Shown: positions 8,332-16,859 of the stretch, piece after piece | How the letters are laid out: each line of letters begins with the position of its first letter | Numbering within the stretch: the first letter of the stretch is position 1 | NCBI RefSeq assembly: GCF_000522505.1 | Contig: NZ_AZMV01000005.1 | Location: 1 to 63,077, forward strand | Source: Bifidobacterium moukalabense DSM 27321 | GTDB taxonomy: Bacteria > Actinomycetota > Actinomycetes > Actinomycetales > Bifidobacteriaceae | DNA length: 63,077 nucleotides | Reading direction: 5' to 3' | Program-made: the position numbers and the translations under genes | The notes under the pieces: model-generated | What the model saw: only the letters and a program-made list of their open reading frames with translations | What the model was told of the DNA's origin: nothing | Database searches by the model: none

Positions 8332-9273
8332 ATGAACTTCCTGAGCATGGACTACTTCATCATGATTGCCAAAGAACGCAGCTTCACCAAGGCCGCGAAA
8401 CGGCTTGGCATCACGCAACAGACCTTGAGCGCGCATATCGCGAATCTCGAGCGGGAGGTCGGCTGCGACCTCGTCGTACGTCATGTGCCGCTGGAACTGA
8501 CCTATGCGGGGGAGACCTTCCTGAGGTACGCCACCGGTTTCCAGCACGATCACACGATGATGATGCAGGAGTTCAACGATATCGCGCACGACGAGACCGG
8601 TGTCCTGCGAGTCGCCGTCGCACACACCAGGGAGCGCACCATCATGCCTCGCATCATCGCCGCCTACCAGCGCAAAAGGCCCGGCATCATGGTCGACATG
8701 GTCGAGGGAGCCAATGAACGCCATGCGAGGCGTCTGATCGACGGTGAGGTCGATATCGCCATTGCGCATTTCGACCGTGCTCCGGTCGGCGTGGAATTGG
8801 TCGATTTCTACAGCGAGGAGATGGTGCTGATCATGTCCAACCGGCTGTGGATGAGCGCCGTCGCCGGCGGTTCCGCCTGCGACATCGGCTCCGACGAGGC
8901 GGAACGACGCATCGCACAAGGCGATTGTCTGCCGTTGAAGGATTGCCCGTTCATACTCGGCCAGCCCGACGATATCGATGGCCATATCGCAGCCGAACTG
9001 TTCCGACGCGCAGGGTTCAGGCCTCAGGTCAGGGCCCGATCCGGCAATCTGCAGACCGCGCTCGCATTGACGCAGCTTGGCGTGGGCGCAAGTCTGACGA
9101 TCCGGCAGTTCCTTGATGAGATGCTTGATGCCGAATCGCGCAGGGACTTGCGCGTTCTGCCAATCGGTGAAGACGCGCGCTATGCCATCAGTTTCGGCAT
9201 ACGTAGGCAAAGCTATCAGTGGAGCGCCATCACCGATTTCATACAGGTGGCCCGTGAGGTATTGACGCCCTGA
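8332..9273 (+). CDS. LysR family transcriptional regulator
   Basis: A 313-residue LysR protein. The N-terminal winged helix is at residues 1-60 (FTKAAKRLGITQQTLSAHIANLE), followed by a linker helix and a periplasmic-binding-like effector domain (about 90-300). I use the ATG at 8332; the open frame extends upstream but that part is not LysR-like. A -10 box 7 nt before this ATG and the absence of a ribosome site suggest leaderless translation. It is divergent from the NhaC-type antiporter and probably regulates it. The effector is unknown. Confidence 0.93.
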   Translation: MNFLSMDYFIMIAKERSFTKAAKRLGITQQTLSAHIANLEREVGCDLVVRHVPLELTYAGETFLRYATGFQHDHTMMMQEFNDIAHDETGVLRVAVAHTRERTIMPRIIAAYQRKRPGIMVDMVEGANERHARRLIDGEVDIAIAHFDRAPVGVELVDFYSEEMVLIMSNRLWMSAVAGGSACDIGSDEAERRIAQGDCLPLKDCPFILGQPDDIDGHIAAELFRRAGFRPQVRARSGNLQTALALTQLGVGASLTIRQFLDEMLDAESRRDLRVLPIGEDARYAISFGIRRQSYQWSAITDFIQVAREVLTP

Positions 9274-9284
9274 GGCCACGTGCG

Positions 9285-9315
9285 CCACATCCGTTCTGGG
9301 TGACGCGGGATGTGG
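9285..9315 (+). terminator. hairpin terminator after lysR
   Basis: Inverted repeat CCACATCC / GGATGTGG (9285-9292 and 9308-9315) with a 15-nt loop, followed by TTTGCTT. It lies 12 bp past the LysR stop. Confidence 0.55.
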
Positions 9316-9379
9316 TTTGCTTCAAGTCGGCTTTAAGTTGCTAGGCTGGGAATGACGACAAGATGAATCGAGGACGATT

Positions 9380-10297
9380 ATGACCGAAATCGACGGCACC
9401 CGACTGGAACGGCTGGAACACCGTACCAACGACCCCCAGGCTCCGGAAGTCTTCTTTACGCCGGTTATCACTCCGGAAAGCCTGATCGCCGCCTATCGTG
9501 CACTGGGCGCGACGCCGGAAGGCAAGGTGGCCATCAAGATCCATTCGGGTGAATCCGAGCAATCCAACAATCTCAATCCGGCGCTCGTCAAGGATCTCGT
9601 GCGGGAGATCGGCGGCACGTTGGTGGAATGCGCCACCGCATACGATGGCAATCGTGAGACTCCGGAGAAAAGCCTCAAGGTGTTCAAGGAGCGCGGCTAC
9701 GGTGACATCGCCCCGATCCAGATCATGGATATGGGCGGCGAGATCGAGATTCCGGTTGCGAAATACAAGCATATTCCGTATGACATCGTCGGTGTGCACG
9801 TCGACGACTATGACTCCCTCTTTGTGCTTTCGCACTTCAAAGGGCATCCGATGGGCGGCTTCGGCGGTGCGCTGAAGAACGTGTCCATCGGCATCGCCTC
9901 GTCAAACGGCAAGCGTTGGATTCACTCCGCCGGCGTTGCCAAAGACCACTGGGTCACGGCCGAGCAGGACGATTTCCTCGAGTCCATGGCCGAAGCCGAT
10001 GAAGCTGTGATCAGCCACATGCACGGCAGCATGATGTATCTGAACGTGATGAATCGTCTATCCGTGGATTGCGACTGCTTCGCCACACCGTCCGAGCCGG
10101 ACATGCATGACATCGGCGTGCTGTCCTCGCTTGATCCGGTGGCGCTTGACCAGGCCTGCGTCGATCTGATCCACGTGGCTCCCGATGGCGCTTCGGTGAC
10201 CGAGCGCATCGCCACACGGCATGGCGAACACACGCTTGAGTATGCCGAGGAACTGGGCATCGGCTCACGGGCCTACCGTCTGACCGTGCTCGAGTAG
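9380..10297 (+). CDS. DUF362 domain protein
   Basis: A 305-residue soluble protein made almost entirely of a DUF362 domain. Recognisable parts are VAIKIHSGESEQSNNLNP (about 50-68), a DYDSLFVLSHFKGHPMGGFG stretch (about 143-162) and the region SSLDPVALDQACVDLI (about 250-265). Many DUF362 proteins carry ferredoxin-like 4Fe-4S clusters; this one has no CxxCxxC motif, so it is the cluster-free form. The family has no settled biochemical role. GAGGA lies 6 nt before the ATG, and a TAGGCT -10-like box is at 9342-9347. Confidence 0.82.
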   Translation: MTEIDGTRLERLEHRTNDPQAPEVFFTPVITPESLIAAYRALGATPEGKVAIKIHSGESEQSNNLNPALVKDLVREIGGTLVECATAYDGNRETPEKSLKVFKERGYGDIAPIQIMDMGGEIEIPVAKYKHIPYDIVGVHVDDYDSLFVLSHFKGHPMGGFGGALKNVSIGIASSNGKRWIHSAGVAKDHWVTAEQDDFLESMAEADEAVISHMHGSMMYLNVMNRLSVDCDCFATPSEPDMHDIGVLSSLDPVALDQACVDLIHVAPDGASVTERIATRHGEHTLEYAEELGIGSRAYRLTVLE

Positions 10298-10362
10298 AGC
10301 CGATTCGATCATTGCGGTTGCGACTCCTGCAATGGCAAGAATCGTATGGAAGGAGAATCCCG

Positions 10363-10941
10363 ATGAGGCCCGTCGAAGGCAGCGGATCCGTAATTGGCCG
10401 CATGGAACGGTTGCTGACCGAGGGCCGGTGCGCGTTCGTCGCCATCGACGGTCCATGCGCATCCGGCAAAACCATGTTCGCCGCTAGGCTGCATGACCGC
10501 TTCGGCGGCAATGTGCTGCACATGGATGATTTCTTCCTGCGCCCCGAACAGCGTACGCCCGAGCGCTTCGTCGAACCCGGCGGCAACGTCGATCACGAAC
10601 GGTTTGAAGCCGAGGTGCTGAAGCCGTTGGCGGCCGGGGAGCCGGTACGGTACCGGCCATGGGATTGCCGTACCGGCGACTTCGCGACGTCACGCATCAT
10701 CGAACCGGCCCCGCTCACCGTCGTTGAAGGAAGCTACAGCATGCATCCCACATTGCGTGGCTACTACGATCTGATGATCTGCCTCGCCATCGACCCGACC
10801 GAACAGCTTCGCCGTCTGGAAGCGCGCAATCCCCGTATGCTGCGGCGATTCATCGATGAATGGATTCCGCTCGAAAACCGCTATTTTGAATTGACTGACA
10901 CCCAGGAAGGCGCCGATCTTCTCATCGACACCGCCATCTAA
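10363..10941 (+). CDS. uridine-kinase-like P-loop NTPase
   Basis: A 192-residue P-loop protein. Walker A is GPCASGKT (residues 30-37), followed by the HMDDFFLRPEQRTPERF lid-side stretch that is typical of uridine kinase-like proteins in actinobacteria and by VVEGSYSMHP. It probably phosphorylates a small molecule; nucleoside is the default guess but is not shown. AAGGAGA lies 7 nt upstream of the ATG at 10363, which I prefer to an ATG at 10312 without a ribosome site. The ECF gene follows 73 bp later. Confidence 0.82.
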   Translation: MRPVEGSGSVIGRMERLLTEGRCAFVAIDGPCASGKTMFAARLHDRFGGNVLHMDDFFLRPEQRTPERFVEPGGNVDHERFEAEVLKPLAAGEPVRYRPWDCRTGDFATSRIIEPAPLTVVEGSYSMHPTLRGYYDLMICLAIDPTEQLRRLEARNPRMLRRFIDEWIPLENRYFELTDTQEGADLLIDTAI

Positions 10942-10953
10942 AAAAACTTCCCC

Positions 10954-10998
10954 CGATCCTTCCTCCGACGAGGAAGATGCCCCTGAGGGGACGAGGAG
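10954..10998 (+). promoter_or_regulatory. structured leader of the ECF gene (element A)
   Basis: Two hairpins can form in a row: CTTCCTC-cgac-GAGGAAG and CCCC-tga-GGGG. The sequence starts CGATCCTTCCTCCG and later has GAGGAAGATG and GAGGGG. A related arrangement occurs at 11586-11649 in front of the next transporter gene. It could be a cis-regulatory RNA or a terminator; no known riboswitch class is recognised. Confidence 0.35.
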
Positions 10999-11014
10999 AG
11001 CAAAGGAGAACCCA

Positions 11015-11584
11015 ATGTCCACCACATCCATCGCACTGCGCCGCACCGACCTGCCGCGTTTGAGCCTGACCGTCAAGGCCTCCGCCACCGTGCTCGCCAT
11101 CGTGGCCGCGGTCGCACTGCCACAGCTGTTCCACGTTATCGGCGTCGTTTCCGGGCAGGGCACCATGCTCGGCGTCGCATTCCTGCCGATGCATCTGCCC
11201 ATCATCTTCGTCGGTCTGATCGCCGGCCCGGCCGTCGGCGCCATCGCCGGCGCGGCGGCCCCACTGGTCAGCTTCATGCTATCCGGCATGCCGGTGCTGG
11301 CCATGCTGCCGCTGATGATGATCGAATTGTGCGCCTACGGTCTGATCGCCGGCCTGCTGCGTTCCGTGAAGATGCCAAGTCTGGTGAAGGTCGTGCTCGC
11401 CCAGCTGGCCGGCCGAATCGTGCTGACACCCGCCACTGCGATCGCCGTGTTCGCCTTCGGCTCGGGCAATTCCATCTCAGCCACGTGGACCAGTGACCTT
11501 GCCACGGGACTGCCGGGCCTTGCCCTGCAGTGGGCGCTTATTCCGCTTGCGGCCTACTGGACCGAGTCCCTTATCAGGCGCTGA
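11015..11584 (+). CDS. ECF transporter S component
   Basis: A 189-residue integral membrane protein with five to six helices. It has the ECF S-component pattern: FLPMHLPIIFVGLIAGPAVGA-type text (about residues 50-70), then the SFMLSGMPVLAMLP and MIELCAYGLIAGLL stretches that sit at the domain interface. S components bind a vitamin or other micronutrient and dock to a shared energy-coupling module. No EcfA or EcfT gene is nearby, so it would use a module encoded elsewhere (group II). The substrate is not evident. AAAGGAGAA precedes the ATG, and a structured leader lies upstream. Confidence 0.85.
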   Translation: MSTTSIALRRTDLPRLSLTVKASATVLAIVAAVALPQLFHVIGVVSGQGTMLGVAFLPMHLPIIFVGLIAGPAVGAIAGAAAPLVSFMLSGMPVLAMLPLMMIELCAYGLIAGLLRSVKMPSLVKVVLAQLAGRIVLTPATAIAVFAFGSGNSISATWTSDLATGLPGLALQWALIPLAAYWTESLIRR

Positions 11585-11585
11585 A

Positions 11586-11656
11586 CGATCCTCCCTCCGC
11601 ATTCATCCTCTCGTCTCCCGGCGAAGAAGATGGCCCGAGGGGCGGAGGAACGGATC
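11586..11656 (+). promoter_or_regulatory. GC-rich structured element related to element A (element B)
   Basis: Begins CGATCCTCCCTCCGC, matching the start of element A at 13 of 14 positions, and later holds GAAGAAGATGGCCCGAGGGG, similar to GAGGAAGATG and GAGGGG of element A. The ends can pair (GATCC-CTCCG with CGGAG-GGATC). It lies between the ECF gene and the TSUP gene, so it may be trailer of one or leader of the other. Confidence 0.35.
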
Positions 11657-11688
11657 ACGCCACGTTCTGAACAACCTGTGACCTCCAC

Positions 11689-11712
11689 GAGCCAAGTCAT
11701 TAGACTTGGCTC
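11689..11712 (+). terminator. perfect hairpin upstream of the TSUP gene
   Basis: A 10-bp perfect stem GAGCCAAGTC / GACTTGGCTC (11689-11698 and 11703-11712) with a 4-nt ATTA loop, 44 bp before the TSUP start. It has no long T run, so it may be an attenuator or the end of the ECF transcript. Confidence 0.5.
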
Positions 11713-11756
11713 TCGTCATCCATGAGGCCGCACGTCAAACGAATATAGGGAGTGCC

Positions 11757-12593
11757 ATGATCGCCGGAGTATCCGTCACCACGCTGTTGCTCGTTCTGAT
11801 CGCCGGCATAGGAGCCGGATTCGTCGGCTACGCGGTCGGCGCGTCCTCGCTGATCTCCTACCCGGCGTTGCTCGCATTCGGCATTCCTCCGGTGCTGTCG
11901 AACACCACCAACACCGTCGGCGTGGTCGGCACCGGCATCGGCGGTCTGCTGGCCGCCCGCAAGGAGCTCAAAGGCCAGCGCACGCGCGTGATCGTCTATG
12001 CGCTGATCGGTCTGGCCGGTGGCATCGTCGGCGGTCTGCTGCTACTGGAACTGCCTGCCGAGGTCTTTGAATTCGCCGTACCTCCGCTGATTCTGTTCAG
12101 CTCGGCGATCATCGCGCTGAATCCACGCAAAAAGGCGGCCGCACGAGACGCCGTGGCACAGGCGTTGCCGGAATCCGAACAGGGCGAGCAGGCCGCGCGA
12201 ATCGCAAATGAATCAAGTGACGGCAGGCTGCACGACCCCTGGTGGCTGTGGCTCGGCGTGAGCTTTGTCGGCGTCTATTCAGGCTATTTCGGCGCGGCCG
12301 CCGGCACGCTGACCCTGGCCGTGCTTGATCTGGGCAAGATCGGCCCGTTCCATCAGATCAACGCGTTGAAGACCGTGGTCGGCTTCGGCGCGAACATCTC
12401 CGCCGCCATCATGTTCATCGTGCGCGGTTCCGTCTACTGGCCGTTCGCCATCGTGATGTGTCTCGGCTGCATCATCGGCAGCGCCATCGCCCCGCCGGTC
12501 ACCCGCCATATTCCGGAGAACGTCATGCGTGCCGCCGCCGTTCTGACCGGCGTCATCCTGGCCGTCAAGCTCGGCTGGAGCACCTACTTCTAG
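11757..12593 (+). CDS. TSUP (TauE/SafE) family transporter
   Basis: A 278-residue protein with about eight membrane segments in the two-repeat TSUP layout. It has the N-terminal AGIGAGFVGYAVGASSLISYPALLAFG-type region (residues 16-42), NTTNTVGVVGTGIGGLLA, and in the second half SGYFGAAAGTLTLAVL and QINALKT. Such proteins move sulfite, sulfonates or related anions; the substrate is unknown here. TAGGGAG precedes the ATG at 11757, which I prefer to an ATG at 11706 inside the hairpin. A 20-residue charged loop splits the two halves. Confidence 0.88.
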   Translation: MIAGVSVTTLLLVLIAGIGAGFVGYAVGASSLISYPALLAFGIPPVLSNTTNTVGVVGTGIGGLLAARKELKGQRTRVIVYALIGLAGGIVGGLLLLELPAEVFEFAVPPLILFSSAIIALNPRKKAAARDAVAQALPESEQGEQAARIANESSDGRLHDPWWLWLGVSFVGVYSGYFGAAAGTLTLAVLDLGKIGPFHQINALKTVVGFGANISAAIMFIVRGSVYWPFAIVMCLGCIIGSAIAPPVTRHIPENVMRAAAVLTGVILAVKLGWSTYF

Positions 12594-12838
12594 ATTCGAT
12601 GCCTCATTACGGGCTACGGACGTCTCGGTATGCTTACCATGGCTAGTTGGACGTCGACCGATCCCGACCGGGCAGTCCGGTTTCACGATGTATACGCATG
12701 GTCTCGTTGCAAAGGTGCTGTGCGGCTTCATTTTCGGGAGACGGCTTGAAACCGAAATCTTGGAACGAGCATGCCGACAAGACGTGAGTTATATAATTAT
12801 CGTAATGACTGTCGGATTTGCCAAGGGTGGGAGGTCGC
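12594..12838. other. 245-bp intergenic region ahead of the AraC gene
   Basis: No credible gene. An AT-rich patch TTATATAATTATCGTAAT around 12789-12806 probably contains the promoter of the AraC-type gene. I see no clear terminator for the TSUP gene. Confidence 0.5.
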
Positions 12839-13585
12839 ATGGCGGTTGTCGATGAGGCGAAGCTGCGGTATCTGGACTTTCTCTCGCGCGAGGACAGGGT
12901 ACGTCATCATCGCTATGTGGAGGAGATGAAACAGTACGATCTGATGCGTTCGGGCGACATCAGCGCCATTTCCGAAAGCAACAGACTGTGGGATTCGGGC
13001 CTGTACGGCTATCTGTCGGACGATCCGCTCAAGAATGCGAAATACCGGTTCGTCACCACCATCACGCTCGCCACACGCTTCGCCATCGAAGGCGGCATGG
13101 ATGAGGAGGATGCCTACAATGCCTCCGACCTGTACATCCAGGATCTCGACAACTGCAAGACCGCCGACGATGTGCGCCGGCTGCACACCGACATGATGAC
13201 GTTCTTCACATGGGCGATGGCGGACATGCAGAAGGCCGAGACGCATTCCAAAGCGGTGAACGAATGCATGGATTACATCCACTACCATCTGCATGAGAAG
13301 ATCACCGTGCCGATTCTCGCCGAGCATGTGCATCTGAACCCGACGTATCTGTCGGAGCTGTTCGTGCGGGAGACGGGAACGTCGCTGTCGCAATATGTCA
13401 CCGATAAGCGTATGGAGGCGGCGGAGAACATGCTCAAGTATTCGGAGTACAGCTTCAATGAGATCGCGCAGATCCTCGCATACCGGTCGCAAAGCCACTT
13501 CACGAAGGTGTTCAAGAAGCACAGCGGCATGACGCCGGGGGAGTACCGTCGCAAGTATGCGCAAGCCGGAATCTGGCCGGAATAG
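12839..13585 (+). CDS. AraC family transcriptional regulator
   Basis: A 248-residue protein. The last ~100 residues form a double helix-turn-helix of the AraC family, with VPILAEHVHLNPTYLSELF (first HTH) and FNEIAQILAYRSQSHFTKVF followed by the MTPGEYRRKYA consensus end. The N-terminal ~140 residues are not a recognisable cupin and hold an acidic helical segment. GGGAGG lies 5 nt upstream of the ATG at 12839, which I prefer to an ATG at 12818. Targets are not evident; it stands alone between the TSUP gene and a histidine phosphatase gene. Confidence 0.92.
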   Translation: MAVVDEAKLRYLDFLSREDRVRHHRYVEEMKQYDLMRSGDISAISESNRLWDSGLYGYLSDDPLKNAKYRFVTTITLATRFAIEGGMDEEDAYNASDLYIQDLDNCKTADDVRRLHTDMMTFFTWAMADMQKAETHSKAVNECMDYIHYHLHEKITVPILAEHVHLNPTYLSELFVRETGTSLSQYVTDKRMEAAENMLKYSEYSFNEIAQILAYRSQSHFTKVFKKHSGMTPGEYRRKYAQAGIWPE

Positions 13586-13717
13586 TGAACGTTCGATGGC
13601 CGTCATGCGAAATTTCTTCGCGAGTGGCGCAACGATGCGGAGGGTCCCTCCCGTAATCCGCTACGGTAGAGATGGTTCAATGACGACGGATGAAGGTAAG
13701 CAAAGGAATAATCGAAT

Positions 13718-14530
13718 ATGGGAATGCCTCTTGATCTGTATGTGATTCGCCACGGTGAATCCGAGGCGAACGTCATCATCAGTGCCGGCGAACAGGGCGA
13801 TGATTCGCTGTTCACGCAAGACAACGTGACCGTGCCGGACCGTTCGTGGAGACTCACTGCGATCGGCCGCAAACAGGCCGACTGCATCGGCCGGTGGTTG
13901 GTGGCGCAGCAGCAGCTGTTCGACCGTTATCTGGTCTCTCCGTATGTGCGCACCCGCGAGACCGCGGCGACCATGGCGCTGCCGAAGGCGAAATGGGAGG
14001 AGACGCGTGTGCTGCGCGAACGTTCATGGGGTGAGATCAACACCATCACCAAGGACGATTTCAAGAACAACTATGCGCGCAACTGGATGTTCAAGAACAC
14101 CGACCCGCTGTACTGGAGGCCGCCGGCGGGCGAATCCATCGCCGATGTGGCCGAGAACCGCGTGCACAACCTGCTCACGTCCCTGGATCGCAAGTCGGAC
14201 GCAGAATCCGTGGTGATGGTCAGCCACGGCGACCTGATGCTTGCGCTGATGCTTACGTTGGAGGACCTCTCCGACGAGGAGTTCATGCATCGTGCGGCAT
14301 CCGACGAGTGGCGGATCACGAACTGCACCTGTTTCCATTATTCCCGTCGGGATCCGGCGACCGGGCGCACCCACAAACGTCTCCGTTGGGAGCAGACCGC
14401 ACGTCCGGTGTTCGACGAGACGGAGGGACGTTGGGTGGTGAAGGTCGACGAATGGCGGGAGTTCAAGCGACCGGTGCTGTCCAACGGCGATCTGGTGGAT
14501 GTGGTGCACGCCGTCGACCGCCACCTATGA
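13718..14530 (+). CDS. histidine phosphatase family protein (phosphoglycerate mutase-like)
   Basis: A 270-residue protein of the branch-2-free histidine phosphatase superfamily. The phosphate-accepting motif IRHGES is near residues 10-15. An RTRETAATMAL stretch follows and the second catalytic histidine is in VVMVSHGDLML (about residue 168). It is longer than classic cofactor-dependent phosphoglycerate mutases, with a C-terminal extension of ~60 residues, so a phosphatase with an unknown small-molecule substrate is more likely than a glycolytic mutase. AAGGA lies upstream of the ATG. Confidence 0.87.
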   Translation: MGMPLDLYVIRHGESEANVIISAGEQGDDSLFTQDNVTVPDRSWRLTAIGRKQADCIGRWLVAQQQLFDRYLVSPYVRTRETAATMALPKAKWEETRVLRERSWGEINTITKDDFKNNYARNWMFKNTDPLYWRPPAGESIADVAENRVHNLLTSLDRKSDAESVVMVSHGDLMLALMLTLEDLSDEEFMHRAASDEWRITNCTCFHYSRRDPATGRTHKRLRWEQTARPVFDETEGRWVVKVDEWREFKRPVLSNGDLVDVVHAVDRHL

Positions 14531-14560
14531 CGCCGTCTGACTCCAGGACGGCCACCCGCT

Positions 14561-14616
14561 GAAACGTGCCGTGCGTTCGGAGCCATTACAATGGCCTGTG
14601 ACGCGCGGCACGTTTC
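14561..14616 (+). promoter_or_regulatory. hairpin in the leader region of the uracil/xanthine permease gene
   Basis: An 11-bp stem GAAACGTGCCG / CGGCACGTTTC (14561-14571 and 14606-14616) encloses a second palindrome GCCATT-ac-AATGGC. It ends 39 bp before the permease ATG. A TACAAT -10-like box lies inside (14587-14592). It may be the terminator of the phosphatase gene or a control element of the permease. It does not match a purine riboswitch that I can recognise. Confidence 0.45.
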
Positions 14617-14655
14617 CGTTGTTCTGCCGCGTGAGAGAGTTAAGGAGACAATCGC

Positions 14656-15945
14656 ATGTCCAACTTGTTCACATGGAGGATTCACGGTGACGGCAAGACG
14701 CTGCACCCAGGCGAGGTGGTCGAACCCGATGAGCGCCTGACCTGGCCCCGTACCGCGGAAATCGGTGCGCAGCACGTGATCGCCATGTTCGGCGCCACCT
14801 TCCTGGTGCCGATCCTGACCGGTTTCGATCCGTCGACCACGCTGTTCTTCACGGCGATGTCGACCGCACTGTTCCTGCTGATCAACAAGAACGTGCTGCC
14901 GAGCTATCTGGGCTCATCCTTCGGCTTCATCGCCCCGATCACCGCGGTGACCACCGCGCATAAGGGCATCGCCGTCGCGTCCTTCGGCATCATGGTCACC
15001 GGCCTGCTGCTGGCCTTGGTCGGCGTGCTCGTGCACTTCGCCGGTGCCAAATGGATCGACATCATCATGCCGCCGGTCGTCAACGGTGCCATCGTGGCCA
15101 TCATCGGCTTCAATCTGGCTCCGAGCGTGTGGAGCAACTTCCAGGCGGCTCCCGACACCGCAGTGGTGACCCTGCTTGCCGTGCTGTTGATCGCCGTGCT
15201 GTTCAAGGGGCTGCTCGGGCGACTCAACATCCTGATCGGCGTGATCATCGGGTATGTGTACGCCTGCATCCGTGGGCAGGTCGACTTCTCCGCCATCGGC
15301 GAGGCCTCATGGGTCGGATTGCCGGACTTCCACCTGCCGCAGGTTGACTTCTCCATCCTGCCGATGTTCGTGCCTGTGGTGCTTGTGCTGGTCGCCGAAA
15401 ACGTCGGTCATGTGAAGTCGGTCTCGCAGATGACCGGACGTGATTACGACGATCAGATCGGCACGGCCCTGTTCGCCGACGGCCTGGGCACCACCATCGC
15501 CGGCTTCGGTGGAGGTTCCGGCACCACCACCTACGGCGAGAACATCGGTGTGATGGCCGCCACCAAGGTGTATTCCACCGCGGCCTATTGGTGTGCCGCC
15601 GCCTTCGCGCTCATTCTGAGCCTGTGCCCGAAGTTCGGTGCCATCATCAACACCATTCCCGCGGGCGTGCTCGGTGGCGTGACCACCTTGCTGTACGGCA
15701 TGATCGGCATGATCGGCATTCGCATCTGGGTCGAGAACAAGGTCAATTTCGACAAGCCGATCAACATCATGGTCGCCGCCATCACGATGATCATCGCCAT
15801 CGGCCAGTTCGCGTTCTCCGTCAACGGCATCTCGTTCAACGGCATCGCCATCGGCACGATCGTGATTCTTGTCGCCTACCATGGCCTCAAGGCCATCGGC
15901 AAGGCCACCGGCACCATCGCCAAGGATGATCCGGACGTCCTGTAA
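14656..15945 (+). CDS. NCS2 family uracil/xanthine permease
   Basis: A 429-residue transporter with about 14 membrane segments of the nucleobase/ascorbate (NCS2) family. It has the uracil-type stretches FGATFLVPILTGFDPSTTL (residues 39-57), YLGSSFGFIAPI and NVGHVKSVSQMTGRD, and the substrate-site region GFGGGSGTTTYGENIGVMA with its conserved Glu (about residue 297). These are closer to uracil permeases (UraA/PyrP) than to xanthine permeases. It imports nucleobases with protons for salvage. TAAGGAGA precedes the ATG. Confidence 0.9.
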   Translation: MSNLFTWRIHGDGKTLHPGEVVEPDERLTWPRTAEIGAQHVIAMFGATFLVPILTGFDPSTTLFFTAMSTALFLLINKNVLPSYLGSSFGFIAPITAVTTAHKGIAVASFGIMVTGLLLALVGVLVHFAGAKWIDIIMPPVVNGAIVAIIGFNLAPSVWSNFQAAPDTAVVTLLAVLLIAVLFKGLLGRLNILIGVIIGYVYACIRGQVDFSAIGEASWVGLPDFHLPQVDFSILPMFVPVVLVLVAENVGHVKSVSQMTGRDYDDQIGTALFADGLGTTIAGFGGGSGTTTYGENIGVMAATKVYSTAAYWCAAAFALILSLCPKFGAIINTIPAGVLGGVTTLLYGMIGMIGIRIWVENKVNFDKPINIMVAAITMIIAIGQFAFSVNGISFNGIAIGTIVILVAYHGLKAIGKATGTIAKDDPDVL

Positions 15946-15955
15946 GGGATGCATG

Positions 15956-15986
15956 GTCGATGCCCCTTCGGATGAGGGGCATCGAC
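15956..15986 (+). terminator. hairpin terminator after the NCS2 gene
   Basis: A 12-bp perfect stem GTCGATGCCCCT / AGGGGCATCGAC (15956-15967 and 15975-15986) with a 7-nt loop, 11 bp past the permease stop. No T run. Confidence 0.7.
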
Positions 15987-16078
15987 ATAAGCATGTCAAT
16001 CGTTTGACCTCAAGTGCGGTTGAGGATCTATGATGATGAGCGTCGGCAATGCAGGCAACACCAACAGGGGGAGTCACC

Positions 16079-16789
16079 ATGAACACCGCAACAGGTAGGA
16101 AAATCGCCATCGTCACCGGTTCCGCACTGGGTCTCGGCTATGAGCTGACCCGCCAGCTGATCGACCAGGGCTGGTTCGTGGCCGGCATCGACTTCAACAC
16201 GGAACGTCAGGCGGAGCTGTCGAAATCCTTCGGCAAAGACGAATATCGTGCCTTCGTGGGTGATGTTTCCGACGAATCCTTCGTGAGGAACTCCATCGCG
16301 GCCATCAGGCGAATCGGCCATATCGACCTGCTGATCAACAATGCAGGGCAGCCGTCGTTCAAAGCGCCGACCGCGTACGAGGCCGCCGATGTCGATAAGT
16401 GCCTGAAAGGGCTCAGGGGCATGATCCTCTGGAGCGTCGAAACATTGAAGGCCGACGGAGAGGCCGACCTCAAAATCGCCAACGTCATGAGCACCGCGGC
16501 GACCCGCGGCAACGCCAATGAGTCCGTGTACTGCGCCACCAAGTGGGGTGAGAAGGGCTACACGAACAGTCTTAAGGCGGCCTACAAGGGTTCCAGCGTG
16601 AAAATCGTCGGCGTGTATCCGGGCGGCATCGACACCGACTTCTATCGTGACAGCCATGACTACGTGTCCGAAGAGAAGCAGCATACCTTCATGAGCCCGG
16701 CCGAGCTGGCGAAGGTCATCCTGTTCAATCTGGTCAATGACGCCGATTTGACGGTCTCCGACATTCTCATCGAACGCAACTACCGTTGA
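16079..16789 (+). CDS. SDR family NAD(P)-dependent oxidoreductase
   Basis: A 236-residue short-chain dehydrogenase. The nucleotide-binding motif TGSALGLGYEL is at residues 14-24, NNAG at about 87, and the catalytic Tyr-x-x-x-Lys is YCATK at about 148-152, with a Ser in MSTAAT about 14 residues before. The cofactor and substrate are not evident. GGGGGAG is 6 nt upstream of the ATG at 16079, which I prefer to an ATG at 16049. Confidence 0.9.
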   Translation: MNTATGRKIAIVTGSALGLGYELTRQLIDQGWFVAGIDFNTERQAELSKSFGKDEYRAFVGDVSDESFVRNSIAAIRRIGHIDLLINNAGQPSFKAPTAYEAADVDKCLKGLRGMILWSVETLKADGEADLKIANVMSTAATRGNANESVYCATKWGEKGYTNSLKAAYKGSSVKIVGVYPGGIDTDFYRDSHDYVSEEKQHTFMSPAELAKVILFNLVNDADLTVSDILIERNYR

Positions 16790-16859
16790 AAGTATCGGGC
16801 ATGGGCTATTGTTAACAGGTTTGCGCAACGTGCGTAAAAGTTTGACATGAAAGGCCACT

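Noticed and set aside
12643..12840. 65-residue leftward frame before the AraC gene
   Set aside because: No ribosome site and no family resemblance; it covers the AraC promoter.
13718..14530. Annotation as glycolytic phosphoglycerate mutase
   Set aside because: Only the histidine phosphatase core is shared; the length and the C-terminal extension differ from glycolytic mutases.
14561..14616. Purine riboswitch upstream of the NCS2 permease
   Set aside because: The conserved three-way junction and loop sequences of purine riboswitches are not present.
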